Source: Spinacia oleracea
Lineage: Eukaryota; Streptophyta; Magnoliopsida; Caryophyllales; Amaranthaceae
Direction of reading: 5' to 3'
DNA: 64,000 nucleotides
NCBI RefSeq assembly: GCF_020520425.1
Contig: NC_079490.1
Coordinates: 39,068,723-39,132,722 of the forward strand
Positions 1 through 12,300 of this stretch are shown one piece after another (the stretch's first letter is position 1; every line of letters starts with the position of its first letter). The notes under the pieces were generated by a model. The model had not been told where the DNA came from. It saw only the letters and a program-made list of their open reading frames with translations, and searched no databases. The position numbers and the translations under genes are program-made.

Positions 1-387
1 TATGCCATCTGATTTGACTCCGATTTATAAGCCCATATACAAAGTTTGTAATAGTGTTCCTCAGCAGGTAATGGTTTCACAGTGCTAGCGTTAAAATGCC
101 TTTTTCCCCCATATTCTTAATGCTTTGAATTGGTTCGTAGATCCTAAACCTGGCACATAATAAGAATGAGATACATATAAGAGTTTGTTCTCATTGACAA
201 GTTCACAAAACGAGTTTAGCATTTGCATGCTGTAGCATTCCAGGTAATACTCTGGCCTCGTTCCTTGATTAAGACTTAATCCAACTGCATGTTGGGTTGA
301 TTACCAAGAAATTCATTTAGGAAGTTAGAGATGGGACGAAGGTTAACTACGAGGATGCATGGACATTAATTTGTGTCATTCCACACA

Positions 388-1009
388 TCTGAAAGTGCAG
401 ACGCGATAGCGAGAGCTTTTGATCTTGGTATTGGCGTCAAGATGCTATCAGGTTAGCTCTATTTGGAGTATGATGGTGATGGAATTTGTTTGTTAATGAT
501 GAATTACTCCATAGTACATATTATATAAGTACAAGTTTTTACCCTTATTTTGATGTGAATATGATATTTTCCTGATATTTTGCCTACTGCACCATTCATC
601 TCTAGAAGTTGTAAAAGAGAATTGATGTCAGATTCTTGAATTAATGGTCTGATGCATACTTCTCTCTATAATGTTGTGCCTTTTCTGGCTACTGTTGTCA
701 AGTATTCTGTGTCCCTTAATTTGCACTGTGTAGATTAGTTATTATCCATGGTTTCTAACCCACTTCTTGTCAAAATATAGAACATGAAACTCTAAATGCT
801 GCTTACTTTTATTGTTAACTCTTGTTACAGAAAGTTCTAGTTTTATCCGTTGAGTATACTATGAAAGTATGTGTTTGCCCTATATGTTTCTCTTCTTTTA
901 CTGACAGTTTCATGATATATATTTTGCTTCAGAATCAAGTATGGGACCTGGTAAAGGTGTAATTGGTGGCCCTGCTCTGAAGAAGGCAGTAGGAGCAACA
1001 ACCAGCTAA
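388..1009 (+). pseudogene. Captured gene fragment resembling plasma-membrane H+-ATPase
   Basis: Two short plus-strand exon-like pieces can be read. The first (388-451) encodes SADAIARAFDLGIGVKMLSG. This resembles the P-type H+-ATPase segment just before the conserved TGDQL motif, where the family usually reads SAETIRRALxLGVxVKMITG. It ends at a plausible splice donor, CAG/GTTAGC. The second (933-1009) follows a TTGCTTCAG acceptor, contains GPALKKA and ends in TAA. GPALKKA is weakly like the family's DAPALKKA. The remaining ATPase domains (membrane helices, DKTGT phosphorylation site) are absent. The position inside T1 suggests transposon capture. Identity rests on about 20 residues and is uncertain; a chance match or another family is possible. 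Confidence 0.35.
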
Positions 1010-1235
1010 ATGGTGCGACTCCGATTATTACTTTTAGTGAATCAGCTTAACGTGTACAAGTTTTTATGTATTTTGGATATCACATTTTTTTTTGTGGGGA
1101 TTTGGATCACAGTTGATGTGAAGTAAGAAATACTTTTATTTCGGTAATAGTATTAATTATTTATAGTATTATCAAGCATGTTCAATGCTGAATTTCCAGG
1201 CCAAAATATGGCTCGTTGATATTTTTTTTAATTAA

Positions 1236-1539
1236 AAAAATTGAAAAGAGACCCATTATCTATAATAGGGCTCTCTCATGTATAATAAATAAATATTAAA
1301 AAAATCCCAAAGAGACCTCCTATCTGACATAGGAGGTCTGAATTTTCTGTATATAAAAATATTAAAAAAATAAACAAAGAGACCCCCTTTCTCTAATAAA
1401 GGGTCTCATCTTTCTTAATAAGAGACCTCCTTTAATGAGGGGGTCTCTTTATCAAAGAGACCTCTGAGATAGAGACCTGTCCAAAGGAGGTCTATTAGGC
1501 ATATTTGGACAGGTCCCTTTGCCTATTTTTGTAGTAGTG
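1236..1539. repeat. T1 subterminal GAGACC repeat cluster
   Basis: At least ten copies of GAGACC or its complement GGTCTC lie in this interval, several paired as short inverted repeats. An example is GAGACCTCCTATC followed by ATAGGAGGTC. The arrangement is typical of CACTA subterminal regions. Confidence 0.65.
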
Positions 1540-2776
1540 ACTCTTGGTTAATAGGTACGTCTAAGAACTTATTAGGTAAACCTATCAATTTTGCCACGAC
1601 ATAAAAGGACTCCTTACTTATATCGTTGAGTTTCACCAAAACTAACATGTACTCACAATTATTTGTGTACCTTACCCCTTTAGGATCAATAAGTAACACC
1701 GCGCTGAGCGTAAAACTATTACTAGATTGATGTAAAGGTTATCCAAGTAAGTGTTATTTTGGCATGGCACCTTTTAACTCAATTTTTAAAGTTTGGAACT
1801 TAAGGTTCTTACTATGTTGGTTAGAGTTTAACGGAACTAAAATCCTTAATCATGCAACATAATCAAGCCATAATCTCATGCATAATTAAGACATATTTAA
1901 AGCAATAAATAACTTAAAGCATGCATAAGATAAATGTGATCTAGTATGGCCCGACTTCATCTTGCAACTTCAACTTCAAAGTCCGTCTTGAAAATGGATT
2001 GGAAACTCCGTCTTGAATTTCACCATGGGAGGCGCCATTTTCTTCAAATAGGATAAGCTATAATTAAACTAATTACAACTATTTGATGGTACGCAGACCA
2101 TATTTGAATTGAAAAACAAACTTTGGTGCATTAGACCAATTACATTCAAATTAATGGTACGCATACCATATTTCCTATCCTATTTGGGCCATACTAGTCA
2201 CTTCATAACCTGCAAAACAGTACATATACAATATCTACCATTCACCCATTCATTATCATGAATGGCCCACATAGCTTGTTAGTAAAACACATTGTTATGC
2301 ATCACATAAATATTTGCAGCAATTAATCAAGGGGACCAATAATCTACCAATTATTCAGTCCTTATTAATTCTAATCAAGTTGTTTTAACCTTGAAGGATT
2401 TGTAGACCTAATCAAGAGTTTATGACTAAAAATTCTCCCTCTTAAACCAATAACTTTATATGCTTTACTAATTTTAAACATAAAAATGTATTTCTAGTCT
2501 AACCGAAAACATACAAGTTTAATTAAAATTTAAAGCTCATATAAAATTATAATCGAATCAATTTATTTAATTTATTTTCAGTTGAATTAAATGAACTTAA
2601 AGTAATTCAAGGTTCTTAATTTTAGTAAAATAATTAGTATAAATTAAAATTTATAATAATTATAATATTCAAAATTAAAATCCGAGAAAACAATTTAAAT
2701 TATTAATTTTAAAATTAATTAAAATTATTTCTGAACTGAAAATCTAAAATTAAAAACAAAACATATCAATTGTCGC

Positions 2777-3185
2777 AAGACGAGGCACTTGGGCTTGCGC
2801 CCAAGCCCCATCGAACTACGAGGCCCCCATGCCCCGTGCCATTGATTGTTGCACAGGGTCTTGCATAGCCACACCGCACACACAGCCATATGCCATGCAC
2901 ACACGCAGCCATGTTGGCTACGCTGCGCGCAGCCTTGTGCTGTGTCGTGGCTGCCTACCTCTCGGCGGGCCAGGTGCGTCATGGCGCAGCACATCGCTGC
3001 CCACACGCATCTTGCTCGTCGGATGTGCTTGCCCATTGCCCTCGCCCATCGCCTAGCATGCATGCCTAGGCTTCGAGCCTTGCGTGCCGCCTAGCTTGTT
3101 GCTCGCTGCATTCGTACCGCACGGGCGACGAGCTCCCTTGCTCGCCGTCGCGTGCCCGCACTATACAACACCCCTTAAGGGTAAC
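2777..3185. other. GC-rich island in the R1 leader
   Basis: A block of about 400 bp rich in GC, CpG and GCGCGC-type words sits abruptly inside an otherwise very AT-rich leader. The R3 leader has the matching block at 62937-63365. Its right edge is conserved (GGCGACGAGCTCCCTTGCTC, then CACCCcttaaGGGTAACAC), while the middle is shuffled. Open frames exist on both strands, but they look like a by-product of composition and share no protein signature. Confidence 0.7.
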
Positions 3186-3958
3186 ACGTAGCTTCAATTG
3201 CTTTATGCGTGCAACATTTATGAGCGTATTTCATAAAAATTTAAAATTTTTAATTCAAAATTAATGACAAATTAATAAATCATATTAATTTCATAATTTT
3301 AGGGCGAAAAATCGAAAATTTATTAATCAATTAATTTCCGATTAACTTGGATTCAAATCTAGGTCATAAAAATTTAAAATTTATCATAAATTAACAATTT
3401 TTATGGTGGTTTTTAATCATTGATACTTAATTAAATCATTAATTAATTATGAAAATCAAATCAATTCTAAATTATTCGAATTTCAACAAATTATTCACAA
3501 TTACAAATTAGGTTGTATAATTAACAAGTCTAGGCATTTAAATTTGTTAAACATATACAGTAGGTCAATCAAAAATTCAAGATTTATCAACAAGAATCGC
3601 AAATATTCAATTTAACATCTTAAAATTACAAACTTTTGCGTTCGAAAAACTAAAACCTCCGAAAATTCATAGTTAGGCTTCGAATTTGGGAATTCTGGGT
3701 TCGGCCTAAAAATAGTGCTTTTGTCAAAATTTTAGAATGCCATTTACATGCGGAATTGACACAAAAATCACTCGATTTGGTTGAGTAACGAATAAACTGC
3801 CGAAAAACTGCGTACATATAATTAAATAAACGCAATTTGCAATTAATTAACAATTACGAAAATTAATCACCCCTTTTTAATTCTTTGCAAATTTGTAAAA
3901 TTTAACCATATTTAAGCATTTATAGATCATGAAATTAATAAGGGGCACGTGATACCAC

Positions 3959-5339
3959 TGTTAGGTTATGATACATATGAACAACATAAATCATGCGGAA
4001 AAACCTTAATGCCAGGATACATATTAATTGCACATAATCATATAATTAGTCTAGGATGCATACACTTTGTAGCGTGCCCTCCCTAGCTGCGCCCGAACCG
4101 AACAAGAACAATTCTTAGGACTCCAAGTGTTGTCCCTCCGTAGAAAGTGTACAGCACGTCCGGATCCGCCTTATGATTGACCAACTAGAATCGCCCTTAA
4201 GGTACCATTTATTTTCGGCTAAATAGGGCAAGTGTTATGGCTGATTTTTCTGCTTAAAAATCCTAACTTTGAATAATTGAAAACTTGTATATAAATTTGT
4301 GACCCTAGGCGCATATTTATAGAGTATGGAAAAGGATTTAGAATCCTATTAGAATACCAATTAGTTTAATTAGAATCCCTTTAGGACTCTATTAAATAAA
4401 TTCTATCTACTAAGATTAGGATTTAATCATAGAACGAATTCTTATAGCTTTAGGATTCGTATCGCACACAACCGCACACGAGCACGAGCACCGCACAGCC
4501 CGCGCAAGCCTCGCGGCCCACGCGAGATGCACAGCTCGCAGCCCATTTGCTCGCAGCCCACATAGCTCGCGCGCGCACCATGCCTTGCTGGGCCTGGCCT
4601 TGCGCTGGGCCTTGTGAGGCTTTGGCATGTGTGTTGGGCGCTTGGCTTGCTGGGCGCGGGCCTGGCTTCGTGCTGGGCCTTCGTCTAGCAAGTCTCGTCC
4701 GATGCTAATTCGTACGATGCGCTTCCGATTAACTTACCGATTCCGGAATTCATTTCCGATACAAACAATATTTAACATTTCCGATTCCGGAATTAATTTC
4801 CGTTTCGAACAAATATTTAATATTTCCGTTTACGTATTATTTTCCGATTCCGATAATATTTCCGATTCTGACAATATTTCCGATTCCGGCAATATTTCCA
4901 TTTCCAATAATATTTTCCGATACGTACCATGTTTCCGTTTCCGGCAACATCTGCGACTTGGATAATATTTATATTTCCGATAAAATCCATATTTTCGTTT
5001 CCGGCAATATCATCGTTTTCCGGAGTATTCATTTACTTGCCTTTGACGATCTTAGCTCCCACTGAAACCAAGATCCGTCGATTCCGAATATCCATAGATG
5101 GAGTATTTAATGCCATTAAATACTTGATCCGTTTACGTACTATTTGTGTGAACCTACGGGTTCAGTCAAGAGTAAGCTGTGGATTAATATCATTAATTCC
5201 ACTTGAACTGAAGCGGCCTCTAGCTAGGCATTCAGCTCACTTGATCTCACTGAATTATTAACTTGTTAATTAATACTGAACCGCATTTATTAGACTTAAT
5301 ATTAAATGCATACTTGGACCAAGGGTATTATTTCCTTCA
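3959..5339 (-). repeat. 5' LTR of R1 (1381 bp)
   Basis: The boundaries are set by TGAAGG at 5339 and CCTAACA at 3959 on the minus strand, with the primer-binding site directly downstream. The LTR contains a GC-rich block at about 4465-4700 and a degenerate TTCCGATTCCGG-type array at about 4735-5030. The GC block occupies the same relative place as the one in the R2 LTRs. Confidence 0.78.
4735..5030. repeat. Degenerate TTCCG(A/T)TTCCG minisatellite in the LTR
   Basis: About fifteen variants of TTTCCGATTCCGGCAATA, spaced roughly 16-25 bp apart, make up this stretch of the LTR. The motif is CG-bearing and quasi-palindromic (TTCCGGAA). It could be a regulatory array within the LTR U3, but no function can be shown from the sequence. 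Confidence 0.7.
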
Positions 5340-5367
5340 ATTAGTCACTAGTAAGAAGGATTAAAGA

Positions 5368-5676
5368 AGAAACATAAAGTTATGTCATGTGCTTTTCAGA
5401 ATCAATTTATATCATTTGGTTTTATAGGAATTCTGTTGTTTTTAAGAAGGTTTTTAAATCAGTAAATGCTTTTGTAAAAGAGATCTTGTTTAAGGTCTCT
5501 TGTAGAAGCACTAATTAGATTATTGGTAATATCTTAGGTTGGGTTGGTGCCTCTGTTAGAGGTGATTTTTTTTGGTGGCCCTCGATTAATGTAACCTTGA
5601 TGTTTCAAGGTCTCTTTTGTAGTTAATAAAATCATTGTTAATTGCCAAAAAAAAGAAAGCATAAAGTTATGTTATG
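5368..5676 (+). mobile_element. 5'-truncated LINE with poly-A and target duplications
   Basis: About 260 bp ending in a TTAATAAAATC signal and an A-run (about 5647-5655) are flanked by imperfect direct repeats of about 22 bp. The left repeat is 5368-5389 (AACATAAAGTTATGTCATG) and the right one about 5655-5676 (GCATAAAGTTATGTTATG). An open stretch ending KEILFKVSCRSTN then a stop could be the last codons of a LINE reverse-transcriptase ORF. Long target duplications with a 3' A-tail are diagnostic of target-primed retrotransposition. The clade cannot be assigned. Confidence 0.6.
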
Positions 5677-5793
5677 AATTATATGCTATATCAAGGTTCT
5701 AAGAATGATCATAACGTTTACCTATAAAATTTCCTATTACATAACGTATATTAATAATTATATATCTTATTACTATACTATTTTTCGTATAGA

Positions 5794-8700
5794 TATGGAT
5801 ACATATTGGATAGATCTACCCACTGGCCACCCTGAATATATCGATGGTTGTATGCAATTCATTGCGTTTGCCAAGCAAGGTCTATTCGAAGGAAAAATTT
5901 GATGTCCATGTAAGAACTGTAAGGTGGATAAATGGTTCCCGGTTAATGATGTAGAGCGACATATTTTGTTTAAGGGGTTTTATAAGTTGTATAGAAATTG
6001 GATCTTTCATGGTAAAGGGGATATCAGCGTATGTTAGGGAGTGATGGAGGGAGTACTAGTGAAGGATCCCTTGGTAATCAAAGTGGGTTTGTAGGTCGAG
6101 ATAATATGGGAGGACTATTACGATCATATTTTAATGTTAATGTGCCACCCAATATTAACTTTTGAAGCAAGAGAGGATGGTGAATGGACTGAGGAGCCCG
6201 TGTCATATGACACATATGTTAAATATGATGACTCTACAATAGAAGAAGATGCGACATATAAGAAGCTACTTCAAGCTTCTGAGGAGAAATTATATGAGGG
6301 GTGTATTAATTTTTCAAAGTTATCTTTTCTTCTATACTTTTTTCACTTGAAGTGTATGAATCACTGGTCCATTGAATCTTTCAATATGCTCTTAAAGCTG
6401 ATTTTAGATGTATTTCCTCAAATACTTGATTTTCCCTCGTCTTATTATTACAGTAAGAAAATGATAAAAGACTTGGGCCTTGGGTATGAAAAAATTGATG
6501 CGTGTCCTAATGATTGTATGTTGTATTGGGGTGAATTTTTAGAGAAAGACAAGTGTCATGTTTGTGGTTAATCGAGGTGGAAAACAACCAAGGGTAAGAA
6601 GGGTGACGATGTAAGTGATCAAGGTACGAATACTTGTAAGAAAGGTGTTCCAGCTAAGGTAATGCGATATTTTCCTCTTATCCCAAGACTAAAAAGAATC
6701 TACATGTCATCAGAAGCAGTAAAAGATATGAGATGGCATGATACAGAGCGATTGGGTGAAGATGATAAGAAGATTTTAAGCCATCCTTCCGATGCCTTAG
6801 CCTGGAAGGCATTTGATGAGCGTCATAGAGATTTTGCATTAGACCCTCGTATTTTTCTATTAGGTCTTGCGAGCGATGGGTTTAATCCTTTCCGTTTAAT
6901 GAACACTACTTATAGTACATGGCCAGTGGTGTTGATTCCTTATAATCTTCCACCATGGCTATGTATGAAACCATCTTCTTTCATTTTGTCCACACTTATT
7001 CCCGGAAAAGCAAGTCTTGGAAATGATATTGACGTGTATTTGCAGCCATTAGTTAATGAATTGAAATGGTTGTGGGGAGGGGTTGAAGCTTTTGATGCTT
7101 TTGACGGAGTGAAATTTAATTTGCGTGCGGCTTTTCTTTGGACTATTAATGACTTTCCTGGCTATGCAATGCTCTCTGGTTTGAGCACAAAAGGTTACAA
7201 TGCATGTCCTATATGCATGGATTCCACACCCTTTGATAGATTTGGGAACAAGATTTGTTATTGTAGCTATAGAAAATGGTTACCCGCAGATCACCCATAT
7301 CGACGTCAGGGTGAAAAGTTTTGTGAGAAGTTTGGAACTAATGACTTGGGTGAAGCCCCATCTCGTCCTAGCGGCACTGATATATTCAGTCAACAAGAAA
7401 AGGTCGAGTATGTTTATGGAAAGTCAAAGGCACCACCGAAAAAGAGATAAAGAGGACATACTGATAACAATGATGTCCAAGATGAAATTGTCTTTGGTAC
7501 CAAGAGAAGCATATTATTTGATTTGGTGTATTGGGAGCATAATCTTCCAAGGCATAATTTAGACGTTATGTACATTGAGAAAAATGTGTATGAGAATCTT
7601 TTGGGAACACTTCTTAGTATGGATAAGAGTAGAGATAGTAGGGATGATCGAGAAGCCCTTGAAGCATTGAAAATACAGCATCACCTTTGGCTTAGTACTG
7701 ATCATAATGGAAGTGAATACATGCCTCCAGCTTCCTATTCTATGTCTAGGGAGGAAAAAGAGAGATTCTTAAATGTTTTGAAGAAACTTAAAGTTCCGGA
7801 TGGATATGGATCCAACCTTTCTAGTTGTATGAATATGAAGCAAATGAAGTTGATTAAGCTCAAATGTCATGACAATAATGTTCTAATGCAAGATATCCTT
7901 CCTGTTGCCTTAAGAGCTTCTAACGCTACAAAAGTGATTGACTTGTTAGCTAGATTATCTTCCTTTTTCAAAAAGTTGTGCTCTACTACTATTGATCCAG
8001 ATGATTTAGACCGTCTTCAAGATGGAATTGTTTTAACTCTTTGTCAGTTGGAAATGGAGTTTTTGCCTTCATTTTTCACAATCATGGTCCATTTGTTGAT
8101 TCACTTAGTGGAGGAGGCTAAACTTGGTGGACCAGTGCAATACATATGGATGTATCCCATTGAAAGGTTTATATCTTACCTATGTGAATTATATTTTTTT
8201 ATTAAATAATTTACATTTATTATATACAAATATTTTATTTGAAAGGTATTTGTCCCATTTGAAGTCACATGTAACCAATAAAGCCCAACCTGAAGGATCT
8301 ATTTCGGAAGGCTACCTCTTATAGGAGACAATTAGGTTTTGCTCGAGATATCTTCAAGGTGTTAAGACCATCTTCAACATGCCTAAAAGGATGGATGATG
8401 ACATTTCAAATTCTGATGATTACTTGTTTAATTCCGGCGGTCGAGTCATTGGAAAGGAGGTCAGCATTCGCCTTGATGGCCAAAGCTTAAAACAAGCCCA
8501 TCGCTACGTTTTACTTCACTCTGATGAGATCAAAGGGGATCTAGAGTAAGTATTATGTTGGTTTTCTTTTGAATAAAAATTTTTGTAATAAATCACTCTT
8601 ATGTTTTTTCTTCTTCCAGGAAGTGAATTTTTATCCGAGAAGGGTCAAATGAACTTAGAAATTTCCGTCGCGGAGAGTAATGAAACTAAATGGATCATCA

Positions 8701-9321
8701 ATGAATTTGGAGGGTGGCTGCGAAACAAGGTTACTTAAGTCTTTTAATGTTAATACATACTTCTGTTTTTGGAAAAATAAACTTTATTTGATATAATTAA
8801 GTATTATCGTAGGTACATTTCATAGATGCAACCACCGAAGATGGGAAACTAAGAAAAGTTTTGGCGGGTGGTTTGCATTATTATGGTAGAAAATTAAAAG
8901 GATGCATAATCAATGGATACAAATTCGTTTCCACTGATCGCGATTGTCGTCTTTTGACACAAAATTCTGGAGTTATGGTTGAAGCGGATGGAGTGGCATA
9001 CTACGGAAAAGTGATGGATATCTATGAATTAAATTACTATGGAGATTATAAAGTTGTATTGTTTCGTTGTGATTAGGTAGACATTCGTAGGGGTGTAAGA
9101 ACATATCCAAACGGCGGAGTATGTGTCAATTTCTCTAAATTGATTCATACTAGCGATTATTGCAAGATGATCCATTTGTATTCTCATCTCAAGCAAAACA
9201 AGTTTTTTACATAGAAGATGAGATACAAAAATGATGGTTCCATGTTGTTAAGAATAAGCCTAGAGATTTGTTTGATTTAGGTGATTCTTTACCAGTAGCG
9301 GAAGAGGGTGGGGCCGATTGA
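5794..9321 (+). pseudogene. TNPD-type CACTA transposase (pseudogene)
   Basis: The order of conserved blocks matches plant En/Spm TNPD proteins. First comes the N-terminal transposon-associated block, starting MDTYWIDLP with CPCKNCK. The cysteine motif ACPNDCMLYW follows, with CHVCG. The Transposase_21-like core comes next, with DGFNPF, WPVVLIPYNLPPWLCMK and NDIDVYLQPL, then NDFPGYAMLSG and HNLDVMYIEKN. A DUF4218-like block (LMQDILPVALR, GPVQYIWMYPIERF) and a DUF4216-like block near 8861-9090 complete it. The start follows a TTTTTCGTATAG acceptor-like stretch. In-frame stops near 5900, 6035, 6571 and 7450, a frame change near 7510 and more damage after 9076 make it non-functional. Several breaks at the 3' end may instead be introns, for example 8208-8245 and 8549-8620. 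Confidence 0.85.
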
Positions 9322-12300
9322 TCATGATTATTTATTTTATGCCGTTATTCTTCGTATTTGTATTCTATTGATTCAATCTATGGAATTATTATCTTTTATT
9401 TTCAATGTATTAGTTATATCATGCTCTTTTCCTGAAGCTCTTGGGTTACTCTCTTGTATTGTCTCTTGGTTTTTTACGCCGTTATTCTTTGTATTTGCAG
9501 AACAATGTTTAATCTTATATCATTCACCTTAATTAGGTTTGCAGATTAACACATTTATTTCTCTGTACACCCATATATAGTGATGACCCTATGGATGGTT
9601 TCACCCCTATGAATATCTTCACAATGTAGCATGGCTGAAGTTCGTAGCGAATTCAATTTTCAAAATAAAACTAACAAGAATTCCCTTAACAACAATTGAA
9701 CCTGAATTTTTGGTTCAATGTAGTTTAGATTGAAATTTACTTTCAGAGTTAATAAACGGGGCTATGTTAGCTGTTTTAGTCCCTTAATGGCGAGTCTGTA
9801 GTGTTTCTGCAATAAGTGGGTTGGGAGCCTGTTGGCTTGCTTCTGCTGGGCTAAGTGCAGGCTGAGCATTTGCATATGTGTTTCTGGTTTCAAGCTGAGT
9901 TCAGCCTTTTCTTCTAGTTGTTCTAGGTAGGGTTCTCTGTTCTGTTCTGATGTGTTCTGATGTTTTGTTCTGATGTGTTCTGATGTTATGTTCTGATGTG
10001 TTCTGATGTTATGTTCTGATGTATGCAGGGGGCTGGTTTTTTTCCTCTTGCAGTCTTGTTTTTTCCTCTTGCAATCTGGTTGCAGGCGCGTTATCTGTTG
10101 AGGTCTGCTACTGTCTTTTTACGTTACAGTTGATTCTTTTGTGTTGACTGGCTTCTTCAGTGTTTCAGCTTGTATATGATATAGTGGTCATTGGGTAATG
10201 AAAATGGAGGATGAATAGAAGTTGTGAATATACTAGGAAATTTTTAACTTCATCAGAATTAGGGGAGTGTGGCTACCTTGGTCTTAGATTAGCAGAATCT
10301 CGGGCTGTCAACCAAAGAATTATTGGCAGTAGGCACTTCCCGCCTGCTATGCTAATATTTATGAGTAGATTGCTTTAGCAACTCAGTAGCAGGAAACTTA
10401 CTGTTTAGAAGCTTAATATAGCTGTGGAGTTGAGACTCTTGATAGAATGGATAGATGTGTGTGTGTGGCGGAGGATGTTTCGATGCGTTGCTTTGAAGTA
10501 GACATTAAATCTGGTTGTGTAGGAAGCTTCCTGGGATATACCAAGTCAACTTACCTTTCACGTTCCTTATTTATAACAAATTTTACTTGTAACTGATATA
10601 GTGGTCATTGGGCAAAGTTAAATCGTGAGCATAGTTTACTTGTTAGTATTATTCGGAATAAATTTGCAAACAAACATGTTTAAGTTGTGGCATCGTAGTA
10701 GGGGCTCGAGATCGAACAAGGGTATGAAGGAGGGTCCTGGTTTGAAGTTTGGGGTAGTGAAGGTGTTGGGGTTGTGCTAAGGGTCTGATTTGGTTTTGGC
10801 ACAGGAAAACATTAGGAACATTAGAAAAACATTAGCATCAGTCTGTGATAGAGTGCCTACTTGTAAGTTGTAAGGAAGACATGTGGGACAAGTAAAATAC
10901 GCGAGACTGTTTTGTCTGAAGACTTGAAGAGTAAAATAAGCAAGTTGTTAAGTCAATCTGCACATCAGGTAATAATGTGAGATTTAAGAGTCAACGCAGC
11001 ATAGTAAAAGTTTCTAACAGAATCACATTTGAAAGTATCAGTTTCAAATCAAGAAATGGAGACCATCATCGAAAAAAGTAATAAACACATATACGAAGTA
11101 TATAGCAAACTAGTCAAAGTTTCACTTCAATGCAGAGACAGACACCCCACGACTCATTTACATAAATCATTTAGGTTATTGTTTAAATCCAACTATCTGT
11201 CGAAAAAAAACTAGTATACCTTGTATATTTACCCATCCTTCAGATAGTATATTATACCAGACAAATTAATAGACTGTGTGAAGTGAGATCTTAGAGCAGA
11301 GATAGGATATAAAAAGTTATCCACAAGCATCGCCACAAATACCTGCTCAACATGACATTCAAATAGGAAAAAAGTTAGCCACAGATTATGGACCACATTA
11401 CAAACAACTACAAAAAAGAGCGTCACTTATGATAAGTGGTATCAATGATCTTGTCCACAAACGCAATTTCAACTATTAACAGACTAACAGTCCATGAAAA
11501 CAATGCTAAGTGTTGTTCTGAATACATTATAAACCACTGAATTTCAGCTCTTTACTTTTGACTCTGAGTAAACCAACTCCAGCTCTTGTATTCAGACTTG
11601 GTTAGAATGCATAATAAGGGATTGGTCTATTCATTAGAACATTCAAACGGAACTGAAAACCTGAAGAGTTGGACTTGTTTGGCTGGCTCAGGCCAAGATC
11701 TTGATTGGCTTTTGTAATAAACTGTCAAATTTTGTTCAGTACACGATGTTTCATAAGCCAAACAACGCTAATTAAGGGAACAACTGTTTGGGCAGCTCTA
11801 TAAGCTAAAGACGAAAAGGTCGGGCCCTTGTTCAGTACACGGCTAACTCTCACGTTAGCTGTGCAGTTCATCTGTATCAAGCTTTCGAGTTGAAAGCCTT
11901 GAAATTGCGTAAAGTTTGTCCGTGATTCGTGATTAGTTTGATGCTCCATCTTGTTATTGCTATTCATCTGCCTTTAAATTTATAGATTGCCTCTCTAAGA
12001 ATAGTACGTGGTAAGTTCCTGCATCAAATGTGAGGGTGACAGACTTATATAGTGTCACCAATCACCCATAATTATATCTAGAAATGAGTTTATGATGATC
12101 AGTCAATACCAAGTATCTGAAAGGTAATACTTGGAATGTATAAACAAATGCCAGATTTCCTGACCAATAGTTGTGTCGGTGAGTTAATTTGCAATGTTTC
12201 TTAGCAATGTTTCTTCAGGAACACAATTTTTTACTATTTTTGTTAAGTAGTTCAATAGTGTACCACCTACCAATTGACACGTTTTGATAGATCAGGTTGC

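Larger units (their letters stand above)
1..1539. mobile_element. Right-hand end of a CACTA (En/Spm) transposon, T1
   Basis: The segment ends at 1539 with GTAGTAGTG. Read from the other strand, this is a CACTACTACAAAAATAGGC terminus, typical of CACTA elements. The last 300 bp carry many GAGACC/GGTCTC motifs in both orientations, as expected of subterminal transposase-binding repeats. At 1540 the sequence changes abruptly to the leader of a Copia element that is found uninterrupted near 61748. T1 therefore appears to have inserted into that retrotransposon. The left end lies outside the window. The interior is AT-rich and non-coding apart from the fragment at 388-1009. Boundary confidence is good on the right only. 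Confidence 0.65.
1540..5339 (-). mobile_element. Copia-type LTR retrotransposon R1, 5' LTR and leader only
   Basis: Read on the minus strand, the element starts at 5339 with TGAAGGAAATAATACCC. This resembles the LTR start of the complete Copia element at 15562. The LTR ends in CCTAACA at 3959, followed by a TGGTATCACG primer-binding site complementary to initiator Met-tRNA. The untranslated leader then runs down to 1540. It shares blocks with R2 (for example GACTAGTATGGCC and a 'tggtctgcgcaccat'-type stretch) and is collinear with R3 from 61748. No gag or pol remains; the element is cut off by T1 at 1540. The candidate 5-bp duplication ATTAG beside 5339 cannot be confirmed because the other end is missing. 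Confidence 0.8.

Noticed and set aside
11725..11967. 80-codon minus-strand frame as a gene
   Set aside because: No motif, no splice context and no homologous frame elsewhere in the window.
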